Positions 7,153-13,338 of a stretch of DNA of 24,768 nucleotides are shown piece by piece. Source of the DNA: Hallerella sp964397425 (GTDB lineage: Bacteria > Fibrobacterota > Fibrobacteria > Fibrobacterales > Fibrobacteraceae); the NCBI GenBank assembly GCA_964397425.1, contig CAYNID010000018.1, positions 1 to 24,768 on the forward strand. Reading direction: 5' to 3'. Each line of letters starts with the position of its first letter. Positions within the stretch are counted from its first letter, which is position 1. Made by a program: the position numbers and the translations under genes. The notes under the pieces are model-generated. The model saw nothing but the letters and a program-made list of their open reading frames with translations, was not told the origin of the DNA and ran no database searches.

Positions 7153-7203
7153 ATGTGGGACGTGCTTGAGCTTATTGTAAGCTTGATTGAAGGCTTAAAC
7201 TAA
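7153..7203 (+). CDS. 16-residue amphipathic micro-peptide
   Basis: The ORF encodes MWDVLELIVSLIEGLN. AAAGGAGGT (7141-7149) ends three bases before the ATG and is close to an ideal anti-SD match, much stronger than most ribosome sites in the window. The polar residues D3, E6, S10 and E13 are spaced i, i+3, i+7, i+10 with aliphatic or Trp residues between, which gives a clean amphipathic, acidic helix. It lies 95 bases after a TTGACA-type promoter block and is followed by a palindrome (GCATTAATGC, 7206-7215) and a hairpin at 7280-7308. Possible roles are a leader peptide, a small membrane-active peptide or toxin, or a signal. None can be chosen from sequence, and homology searches are uninformative at this length. 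Confidence 0.5.
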   Translation: MWDVLELIVSLIEGLN

Positions 7204-7279
7204 CAGCATTAATGCCTCGGTGACGCCGGTCCGGTTGGCATCGCAGGGGTTGCAAACTTGATTTGAGAGGGGAGCTATC

Positions 7280-7308
7280 CACTCATCCTTGCCGTGCAAG
7301 GGTGAGTG
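7280..7308 (+). terminator. 12-bp hairpin between micro-peptide and orphan gene
   Basis: CACTCATCCTTG pairs with CAAGGGTGAGTG (one G-T wobble) around a 5-base loop CCGTG. There is no T-run after it (TAAACTTTCG), so it is a poor intrinsic terminator. It may be a 3' stabilising structure for the peptide transcript, a partial terminator or a regulatory stem. The DNA palindrome is essentially certain; the function is not. Confidence 0.5.
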
Positions 7309-7346
7309 TAAACTTTCGTTGAAAAACGGAAAAAGTGTTGTGTTGA

Positions 7347-7410
7347 TTCGCAAAAAAGAAAATGCGGAAAATTTCCAAAAGTACTTGACAAACTTTTTTT
7401 TTCTTACTTT
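7347..7410 (+). promoter_or_regulatory. Downstream promoter block of the island (P2), homologous to P1
   Basis: Repeats the order seen in P1: CGCAAAAAAGAAAATGCG, A-rich tract, AC-TTGACA (7385-7390), AAC, nine Ts, CTTACTTTAC. TTGACA to TACTTT is 14 bases. It lies 28 bases upstream of the orphan gene start, which itself has AGGAGGT. The similarity to P1 suggests duplication of a promoter unit. Confidence 0.6.
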
Positions 7411-7438
7411 ACGATAAAAAATCAACAGGAGGTTTTCA

Positions 7439-7990
7439 ATGTGCACTCAAGAACAACAACAAAGACACAAACGTATTTTTGATTGGTTTGAAGAAAAACG
7501 AAAAAAGGATGGTCTTTACTATTCGGTAAGACGTAACAATAGGAATGACCGACTTCAACAGGGATATATTTTCTTGGGAAATGACGATTTTGTTGTAGTG
7601 CCGTTAGTTGCTCATTATGATTCGGTGAATTTTACGCCGTCGATTTCGTTTTTTTTCCGGGAGGGAAATTGGAGAAGAGATGACGTACCTCGTTGTTATT
7701 TGGAATTTGTCAGTAGAAATTGTGCTCATGGAGGAAATGATGTTGAATTTTACGAAAAAATGATGGAATTTGATAAAAAATTCAAGAATATGTCGAAAAC
7801 AATGAAAATGCCAAAATTAAGGAAATTCGGTGTAAGCCAGACGAGAAAGAATATTGGCGCCAGTTGCTTTTCAAAGGGGGGAATAATGAAAAAGCCTTTT
7901 TTGATAAAGCGATCGCCTTTTGGAAGGAATACGGGGTCCCGTTTTGGAAAGACTATTTCAAAAGTCCGGAAAAGGCTCGAAGCGATATAA
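7439..7990 (+). CDS. Orphan AT-rich gene, probably frameshifted in its 3' third
   Basis: I do not recognise the family. The ORF as read is 183 residues, starting at ATG 7439 with AGGAGGT (7427-7433) five bases before it. The first 112 residues look like a real soluble, charged protein (QQRHKRIFDWFEEKRKKDG, GYIFLGNDDFVVVPLVAHYD, CYLEFVSRN). After about residue 113 this frame turns into a basic, low-quality tail (KNMSKTMKMPKLRKFG, KKPFLIKRSPFG). The -1 frame opens at 7777 and gives a far more protein-like continuation ending at 8055. The intended product is therefore probably about 205 residues, with one base lost near the A6 run at 7775-7780. Base composition is clearly more AT-rich than in nadC and coaX on either side, which suggests acquired DNA. 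Confidence 0.6.
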   Translation: MCTQEQQQRHKRIFDWFEEKRKKDGLYYSVRRNNRNDRLQQGYIFLGNDDFVVVPLVAHYDSVNFTPSISFFFREGNWRRDDVPRCYLEFVSRNCAHGGNDVEFYEKMMEFDKKFKNMSKTMKMPKLRKFGVSQTRKNIGASCFSKGGIMKKPFLIKRSPFGRNTGSRFGKTISKVRKRLEAI

Positions 7991-8055
7991 ATAGAAGTCT
8001 TCAAAAAATAGATTCCGACGTGAAGAAAACGTACGATTGGCCGGAAAGCGTTTGA
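7777..8055 (+). pseudogene. Out-of-frame continuation of the orphan gene
   Basis: In this frame the sequence reads KIQEYVENNENAKIKEIRC..., then EYWRQLLFKGGNNEKAFFDKAIAFWKEYGVPFWKDYF and ends DWPESV-stop. It has a balanced charge pattern, three Trp and a helix-like periodicity, unlike the other frame. Stops at 7771 and 7774 place the shift downstream of 7776. The part from ATG 7864 could in principle be expressed separately, but it has no convincing independent start signal. A simple indel, either natural or a sequencing error, is the favoured explanation. Confidence 0.5.
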
Positions 8056-8062
8056 AAGCTCT

Positions 8063-8090
8063 CCTTGCCGCCGGCAGGGAATGTTTTTCG
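8063..8090 (+). terminator. Intrinsic terminator after the orphan gene
   Basis: Stem CCTTGCC / GGCAGGG (one G-U pair) with loop GCC, then AATG and a five-T run. It lies 8 bases after the stop of the continuation frame at 8055 and about 70 bases after the stop of the other frame, which fits a gene that originally ended at 8055. Confidence 0.65.
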
Positions 8091-8125
8091 TTGACGAAAA
8101 GCGCCTGAAATTGCCCCCGATATTT

Positions 8126-8134
8126 CTATCTTTG
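8126..8134 (+). promoter_or_regulatory. -10-like element CTATCTTTG immediately before coaX
   Basis: TATCTT (8127-8132) ends 7 bases before the coaX ATG at 8140. Transcription would begin about at the A of the start codon. There is no purine-rich ribosome site in the intervening TGCCGGC. Confidence 0.45.
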
Positions 8135-8139
8135 CCGGC

Positions 8140-8970
8140 ATGAAAAGGACTTTGCAGGAACCGTTCAGTTTTGTCGTCGACGTGGGAAACTCCCAGACGT
8201 TGCTTGGCATCTTCAAAGGCGACAAGGTTGTCGAGCATTGGCGTTTGACGACGCGCAAGGAGACGACTTCCGACGAGGTGATGAATCGTGTCAGCGGACT
8301 CATCCGTTTTTCGAAAATCCCGATAGAATCGATTACACACGTCGGGCTTTCGACTGTCGTTCCTGTTTTGGAAAGAACTTGGGTAAAGGCGTTGCAAAAA
8401 TTTATCAAGCGCCCGGTGCAAGTTGTGAGCTCCAAGAATTGCCTAGGTTGTCCCATCGCTTATCCGAACCCGCGCACTCTCGGGGCGGATCGCCTGTGCA
8501 ACATCATCGCGCTCCGGGAATGCGGCTATTCCGATGCAATCGTCATCGACATGGGAACAGCGACGACTTTTGACGTTCTCAAGGACGGGGGATTTGAAGG
8601 CGGCCTTATCATTCCGGGAATCAGCGCCAGCATGGACGTGTTGACGGAAAAGGCGGCCCGTTTGACTCCGGTGAGCATCGAATGGCCGGACAAGGTGATT
8701 GCGAACGATACGGACGACGCCATCCGCGCGGGACTTCTATATGGTTTCATGGCGGAGCTCGAAGCCCTTGTCGGAAAAATCAAAGCGGAAATGGGCAAAG
8801 AAAACGTTCCTGTTTTTGCCACGGGCGGTTGGGGAAAAACGATCGTGGGGCGTACGGAAGTCATCGACAAATACGATCCTTATTTGACGCTCCGCGGAAT
8901 CCGTTTGGTCGCGCTTCGGGGGAACGCTGCCGCCGAAGATGCCGACAGGGAACCGGATGAAATTTTTTGA
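8140..8970 (+). CDS. coaX: Type III pantothenate kinase
   Basis: Phosphorylates pantothenate in the first step of CoA synthesis. This is the type III (CoaX, ASKHA-fold) enzyme that is not feedback-inhibited by CoA and typically needs a monovalent cation. Motifs seen are DVGNSQT (14-20, phosphate loop), PRTLGADRLCN (111-121), IDMGTATTFD (136-145), GGLIIPGI (154-161) and FATGGWG. At 276 residues it is slightly longer than the usual about 255, with an N-terminal MKRTLQEPFS extension before the first strand and a short acidic tail. The ATG at 8140 is the only reasonable start and has no Shine-Dalgarno sequence. A birA-like gene, often found next to coaX, is absent. Confidence 0.95.
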   Translation: MKRTLQEPFSFVVDVGNSQTLLGIFKGDKVVEHWRLTTRKETTSDEVMNRVSGLIRFSKIPIESITHVGLSTVVPVLERTWVKALQKFIKRPVQVVSSKNCLGCPIAYPNPRTLGADRLCNIIALRECGYSDAIVIDMGTATTFDVLKDGGFEGGLIIPGISASMDVLTEKAARLTPVSIEWPDKVIANDTDDAIRAGLLYGFMAELEALVGKIKAEMGKENVPVFATGGWGKTIVGRTEVIDKYDPYLTLRGIRLVALRGNAAAEDADREPDEIF

Positions 8971-9113
8971 AATCGGATTTTGTGTTGCCGTTGAATTTGC
9001 GGTGAAATTTTTTGCACGGGAATGATGTGGGATGCCAGAAATTCCGTGCGTTGGAATGGAATCCTTTTGCGTGCCGTCTGTGAAAAGGCGGCAAAAATGC
9101 GTTGTGAAAATGG

Positions 9114-9123
9114 CTATCTTTTG
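9114..9123 (+). promoter_or_regulatory. -10-like element CTATCTTTTG upstream of ddl
   Basis: Same motif family as before coaX and the minus-strand sugar transferase, but here 23 bases before the ATG at 9147. That leaves a short leader containing AAGAGG (9136-9141), so the ddl message would carry a normal ribosome site. Confidence 0.4.
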
Positions 9124-9146
9124 TGCGTTCATTTCAAGAGGTTTTT

Positions 9147-10184
9147 ATGTCTCGCTTGCGCGTTTTGGTTTTGATGGGCGGTTATTCCACGGAACATGAC
9201 GTTTCGGTTTCCAGCGGTGTCGGCGTTGTCCGCGCGATGGACGCCTCCCGTTACAATGTCCACCCTGTGCTCATTCAAAAAGACGGTACCTGGATTTGGT
9301 CTTCGAGGGAACTTTCTCCCTATCAGAAAGACAATTTCTCTGAAAACTATTTTTATGCGTTGGAAGGTTCTTCGGCGCGTTCCGAAAAGAATCCGTCCCT
9401 TTCGGAACTTCCCAGTGCCGACATCGCCTTTTTGGCTTTGCACGGTAAATGGGGCGAAGACGGGCATGTTCAGGCGTTGCTAGAAAACTGGGGCATTCCC
9501 TACACGGGATGCGGACTGTTGGCCAGCGCTTTGGCGATGGACAAGGTCCTTTGCAAGGCGGCTTATGCGGCAGTCGGGATTGCGACTCCGCCTTACCGCG
9601 TTCTCTTCAAAGATGGCTTTTCGGGAGACAGCCTGGTCGAAGCGGCGGATTCTTTGGGATTCCCTCTGGTGATCAAAGATCCGGTGGGCGGTTCGAGCAT
9701 CGGCATGGGCATTGCGAAGAATCTAGACGAAGCGGGTGAAATCGTGAATCGCCTTTTTGAAAATTCGCCAAGGCTTCTTTGCGAAAAGTTCATATCGGGC
9801 GGCGAAGCCAGTTGTGGATACATGGAAGGCCTTGAAACGCCGCTCCCGCCGACAGAAATGCGCATGACGACCCGTGAGTATTTTGATTACGAAGCGAAGT
9901 ACAACGGCGAATGCCGCGAAGTGACCCCGGCGGAATTTCCCAAAGAACTTTCGGAGCGGATTCAAGCTCTAGCGAAGATGGCGCACCTGGCGATTGGCGG
10001 TGCCGGCTACAGCCGCACGGATGTTCGCATTGACGCCGACGGAAACCTTTGGGCGCTCGAAACGAATACGCTTCCGGGCATGACGCCGACTTCGATACTT
10101 CCCGCCGAAGCTGCGGCGGTGGGCATCGACTACCCGCATCTGATAGACCGCATCATTGAAACGAGCATCAACATAAAGCGTTGA
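9147..10184 (+). CDS. ddl: D-alanine--D-alanine ligase
   Basis: ATP-grasp ligase making the D-Ala-D-Ala dipeptide of peptidoglycan in the cytoplasm. The N-terminal domain has VLMGGYSTEHDVSVSSG. HGKWGEDGHVQALLENWGIPYTGCG is the second substrate-site block, KDPVGGSSIGMG is the ATP-binding loop, YEAKY is the flexible-loop motif, and YSRTDVRID with ALETNTLPGMT carries the Mg-binding Glu and Asn. The start at 9147 gives 345 residues, normal for Ddl, and follows AAGAGG with a 5-base gap. An upstream in-frame GTG at 9123 would add 8 residues but overlaps the promoter-like motif. tsaB starts one base after its stop. Confidence 0.96.
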   Translation: MSRLRVLVLMGGYSTEHDVSVSSGVGVVRAMDASRYNVHPVLIQKDGTWIWSSRELSPYQKDNFSENYFYALEGSSARSEKNPSLSELPSADIAFLALHGKWGEDGHVQALLENWGIPYTGCGLLASALAMDKVLCKAAYAAVGIATPPYRVLFKDGFSGDSLVEAADSLGFPLVIKDPVGGSSIGMGIAKNLDEAGEIVNRLFENSPRLLCEKFISGGEASCGYMEGLETPLPPTEMRMTTREYFDYEAKYNGECREVTPAEFPKELSERIQALAKMAHLAIGGAGYSRTDVRIDADGNLWALETNTLPGMTPTSILPAEAAAVGIDYPHLIDRIIETSINIKR

Positions 10185-10185
10185 C

Positions 10186-10830
10186 ATGAAACTGGACTTG
10201 ATTTTGGACACATCGCGCAAAGGCGTCGCTTTGGGAATTTACCGCGGCGAAAAGGTCCTTTGCGAAATTTTCAACCCCGATTGTCGGGGCGAAAATCTGG
10301 GAAAAATTTTTGACGAATCCCTGGAACGCATTGGGGCGTCCGCCGAAGAAATCGGTCGAGTTCTGGTGACTCTAGGACCGGGTTCTTTCACCGGTCTGCG
10401 GACGGGAATCGCGTTTTGCGAAGGCCTTTGCCTTTCTGGGGAACGCGCGCTTTATGGCGTCTCCACGCTTCGGGCGTTGTTGTCCCTTTCGGCGGATTCC
10501 CATGCGGCATCGATCCTTTTTGCGCGGAACGGATTCCTGTATGTGGGGACGTCTGCCGGAGAATGGTTCCTTCCTGTCGAAGAGGCGTTTCGCCATCTGG
10601 ATTCTTTGGGCATCCGTTCGTTTGTCATCGACAGGCGTGTTGTCGAAGACCCCGCTTCCCGGGAATTTTTCAATCGCGAAGGAGTGTCTTTTGTCATTGC
10701 GGAAGGGAACGAAATCGCCCCGTTCCGCCGCTTCTTTGAAGAAATTCTCCCCAGTCCAATCCAGCGGGCGAATTACATCCAGCCGTCTTATTACGAACGC
10801 CGAGGGGCGATGGGAGTTGTCCGCCAATGA
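10186..10830 (+). CDS. tsaB: tRNA threonylcarbamoyladenosine biosynthesis protein TsaB
   Basis: Partner of TsaD and TsaE in making the t6A37 modification on ANN-decoding tRNAs. It has the ASKHA fold but lacks the TsaD metal-binding His motif. The N-terminal strand is LILDTSRKGVALGIYRG, and the conserved VTLGPGSFTGLRTGIAF spans about 61-77. The C-terminus ends in the family's variable region with PIQRANYIQPSYYERR. At 214 residues it is usual in length. It overlaps the following acetyltransferase by 4 bases (ATGA), the classic tsaB-rimI arrangement. Confidence 0.93.
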   Translation: MKLDLILDTSRKGVALGIYRGEKVLCEIFNPDCRGENLGKIFDESLERIGASAEEIGRVLVTLGPGSFTGLRTGIAFCEGLCLSGERALYGVSTLRALLSLSADSHAASILFARNGFLYVGTSAGEWFLPVEEAFRHLDSLGIRSFVIDRRVVEDPASREFFNREGVSFVIAEGNEIAPFRRFFEEILPSPIQRANYIQPSYYERRGAMGVVRQ

Positions 10831-11288
10831 ACGATTTTGCCGTAGCTGTCCGCGAAATGGACGAAAAGGACATTCCCCAGGCGATTCTCGTCGAAGGGGC
10901 GACAGGCTTTGAAGATTGGGATGAAAAGACTTTTGTCAAGCTTCTCGACAAGCCTTACACATACGGATTTGTTGCCGAAGCGCCAAGCGCTTCTGGTGAA
11001 TGGAAGTTTGCCGGTTATGCTGTTTTTTCTGTGGCGGCAGACGAGGCGGAACTTTTGGCGATTGCGACGTCGCCGGAATTTTTACGCAAGGGCGTGGCGA
11101 CTGAAATTTTTGCCGAAGGCGTGTCCGCCCTTTTGGATGCCGGCGCGAGGAATCTTTTTTTGGAAGTTCGAGAAGACAATGCGTCCGCAGTTGCGTTCTA
11201 TTACAGCTTGGGCTTTGAAAAAACGGGCGAAAGGAAGAATTATTACCGCGACGGGGAAGACGCCGTCTTGATGTCCCGTCCTCTTTAA
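10827..11288 (+). CDS. rimI: RimI-like GNAT N-acetyltransferase
   Basis: A 153-residue GNAT protein. The acetyl-CoA site is LLAIATSPEFLRKGVATEIF (R-K-G-V-A loop), and the C-terminal block LFLEVREDNASAVAFYYSLGFEKTGERKNYYRDGEDAVLMSRPL closely follows the RimI pattern. Known RimI acetylates the N-terminus of ribosomal protein S18. The gene order tsaB-rimI supports that name, but close GNAT paralogues cannot be excluded by eye. It is translationally coupled to tsaB. Confidence 0.85.
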   Translation: MNDFAVAVREMDEKDIPQAILVEGATGFEDWDEKTFVKLLDKPYTYGFVAEAPSASGEWKFAGYAVFSVAADEAELLAIATSPEFLRKGVATEIFAEGVSALLDAGARNLFLEVREDNASAVAFYYSLGFEKTGERKNYYRDGEDAVLMSRPL

Positions 11289-11303
11289 TTAGATTTGAAA
11301 ATC

Positions 11304-12164
11304 ATGAGCCGAATTTTTAAACCAGTCTCCGACCTCCGCAAAGAACGCAGCAAGCGTCGCCGGATGCGCTGGACAAAAGCGGGAGTCGCTGGCGTCATCC
11401 TAGTCGCTTTGCTTTACCTGTTTATTTCTGACAGCGGAAACTGGCTCGTCCGGGATGATTTCTTTGGACGCGTGCGCTGGGTTGTCGTTTTAGACGGGCA
11501 AAGTGGAGATTTGGAACGCTCGGATTATGCCGCGGAGCTTGTTCGCGAAGGCCGGGCCGATTCCATTCTGGTTTTGGGCCGCCGTGTTTTTAGGGACAAA
11601 AGCAATGCGGATTTTTATGCGGAAGATCTCGTGGAATACGGTGGAGTGGATGCCGGACGGATTTACATTTTCCGCCACGATGATCCGAGCACTCTCGAAG
11701 AAGCGGTGACGACGATTCCCTGGTTCAAAAAACGCGCTCCGCAAGATACCGTGCTGCTTTTGACTTCGGCTCCGGCGACACGTCGTGCGGCTTATATTTT
11801 CAACAAACTTTCGGGTGGACATCCGCATTTTGTGACCGCGGATTTGCACAATTGGCGTTACAACGCGGACGGTTGGATCTTTGAACGGGAATCCCGCAAA
11901 AATTGGCTGCGGGAATGGGCTGCCCTTTTCTACGCCAAGTGGGAACTTTGGGGAAAAGACACGTTGGCCGAAAACGTTCGCCGTGTGCGCGCGCCGATTC
12001 CGTGGATCTCCGCGATAGAAACGCCCCGTGTGGAAGCGACTCCCGTGAAGGCGGAAAAGCTCCTATCCATCCGGGATGCCATTGCCAAGCAGGATTCCGT
12101 TATTGAAGCGTCCCGCATGGCCGGGGATTCACTTTCTGCAGACTCGACCTTATCAAAGGAATGA
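11304..12164 (+). CDS. DUF218 (YdcF/ElyC/SanA-like) membrane-anchored protein
   Basis: The basic N-terminus (RKERSKRRRMRW) is followed by one TM helix (about residues 25-42), so the body is predicted periplasmic. The following domain has the DUF218 layout: VVVLDGQSGDLERSDYAAELVREGRADSILVLG, then STLEEAVTTIPWFKKRAPQDTVLLLTSAPATRRAAYIF, and a Trp-rich region near 190-215. DUF218 proteins such as ElyC and SanA affect envelope integrity and lipid-carrier or peptidoglycan metabolism in enterobacteria; the function here is inferred from that. The tail of about 60 residues beyond the domain is charged and unconserved-looking. The ATG at 11304 is chosen over an in-frame TTG at 11295. The stop overlaps the upstream region of the next lipoprotein gene. 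Confidence 0.8.
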   Translation: MSRIFKPVSDLRKERSKRRRMRWTKAGVAGVILVALLYLFISDSGNWLVRDDFFGRVRWVVVLDGQSGDLERSDYAAELVREGRADSILVLGRRVFRDKSNADFYAEDLVEYGGVDAGRIYIFRHDDPSTLEEAVTTIPWFKKRAPQDTVLLLTSAPATRRAAYIFNKLSGGHPHFVTADLHNWRYNADGWIFERESRKNWLREWAALFYAKWELWGKDTLAENVRRVRAPIPWISAIETPRVEATPVKAEKLLSIRDAIAKQDSVIEASRMAGDSLSADSTLSKE

Positions 12165-12170
12165 TTGCCG

Positions 12171-13328
12171 ATGAAAAAATTATGGATTTTATGGGGAATT
12201 TTTTGCCTCGCCGCCTGTTACAGCCCGGAGCAATACGAAGCGTCTTCGACTACTTCGAATTTGACAGCGCAATCGGAGTTCGGTACGCTTTATGAAATCA
12301 ACGGAGGCAAGCAAATTTGCAATCCGTCCGTAACCATGGACGAAAAGAATTTTCCCGCCTCGATGCTTTGGTTGAACTTTTCGGGAACGTTGAACGTTTC
12401 GGATGTGCCCAAGGGATTTGCGACTTCGAAAGTGGGGGAACATGACCGCTTGACGATTTCCGATACGGCTGGCAAGGTCCTTTGGTTTTTGATGAAGGAT
12501 TCTGTCCCCGGTGTGACTTGTGAATTTCAGGATCCGGAATGGACGACTTCGGGCGATTTCGTGGTGGCCCTCGCAGGTTTCAACGCCAGGGGTTCTAAAG
12601 GCTGCGATGACGTTGAATACGGAATTTTGGCAGTCCGTCTTTCCGACAGCAAAACGTTCTTTTTGGTGGACAGCGGATTAAACGAATCGGCGAGTCCGCA
12701 TCTTTGGGTGGACGGTGAAAACGATGACGACGGCGAAGATTCCCTTTCGGAATTTTTCGGTACGGATAAAGTAAAACTGGTTTACGTCGACACGCTTGGA
12801 AATCTCGTTTATGTCGATTACGCGAAAGGCGAAAAGCCCGTAAAGCTTGTCGCGCCGGAACAGGCGAAAGGAAAACTGTTGGACGGCCCGATGATTTCTC
12901 CCGATGGCCGCTTTGTCGCTTACGATTTACTGGAATCGTCTTTTTCGTGGAGCTCCTATGTGCAAGAACTCGCCTCTGATTCGCGCCCTCTCGAAGTGGA
13001 AAAAACGGCGGGAATGCTTTCGAATCCGGTGTTTCCGCACTGGTGGAAATTTGAAGACAGGCTCTTTTTGGTTTGGACGGAGTTCAGCAGCGGAAATTCT
13101 TATCTGAACAAAAACGATTTGACGCACAGCGGAACGTGGGACGCCTCCATTGGGCGCACGGCGATGCGCGAAATCTCCGTGACCGCAGGGGCGCCCTCCG
13201 ATGTCGCCGTCGAATGGATTGGCGATGTCCGCCAAATTGCGCCGGTTCCATTGATCGGCGGACGTTCTCCGAGTGGACATTTTGTCGCGACGGGAACAAA
13301 CAACGGTTACATGCTTTACATTCCTTGA
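12171..13328 (+). CDS. Lipoprotein with TolB/beta-propeller-like repeats
   Basis: The 385-residue product begins MKKLWILWGIFCLAACYS, a lipoprotein signal with Cys16 as the lipidated residue. The body has beta-propeller-like blades: VVALAGFNARGSKG, YGILAVRLSDSKTFFLVDSG, KLVYVDTLGNLVYVDYAKG, MISPDGRFVAYDLLES (a typical PD40/TolB motif) and PVFPHWWKFEDRLFLVWTEFS. The family is not recognised beyond that. The start at ATG 12171 is 6 bases after the upstream stop; the in-frame TTG at 12165 is less likely. AAAGGA at 12155-12160 is rather far for a ribosome site. It appears to be part of an envelope operon with the DUF218 gene before and the barrel after. Confidence 0.8.
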   Translation: MKKLWILWGIFCLAACYSPEQYEASSTTSNLTAQSEFGTLYEINGGKQICNPSVTMDEKNFPASMLWLNFSGTLNVSDVPKGFATSKVGEHDRLTISDTAGKVLWFLMKDSVPGVTCEFQDPEWTTSGDFVVALAGFNARGSKGCDDVEYGILAVRLSDSKTFFLVDSGLNESASPHLWVDGENDDDGEDSLSEFFGTDKVKLVYVDTLGNLVYVDYAKGEKPVKLVAPEQAKGKLLDGPMISPDGRFVAYDLLESSFSWSSYVQELASDSRPLEVEKTAGMLSNPVFPHWWKFEDRLFLVWTEFSSGNSYLNKNDLTHSGTWDASIGRTAMREISVTAGAPSDVAVEWIGDVRQIAPVPLIGGRSPSGHFVATGTNNGYMLYIP

Positions 13329-13338
13329 GGACTTCACC

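Noticed and set aside
7204..7279. Riboswitch between the micro-peptide and the hairpin
   Set aside because: The GC-rich piece CGCCGGTCCGGTTGGC and the following bases match no riboswitch consensus I could recall, and no biosynthetic or transport gene follows.
7195..7446. 83-codon minus-strand ORF over the island promoter region
   Set aside because: It covers the 7280-7308 hairpin and the P2 promoter, and its Lys/Phe-rich composition is that of translated poly-T/poly-A tracts.
7771..7790. Programmed -1 ribosomal frameshift in the orphan gene
   Set aside because: The zero frame reads GAT AAA AAA TTC. A tandem -1 slip would place the P-site tRNA on TAA, so there is no proper X XXY YYZ heptamer. 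No clear downstream stimulator structure was seen. A plain indel is simpler.
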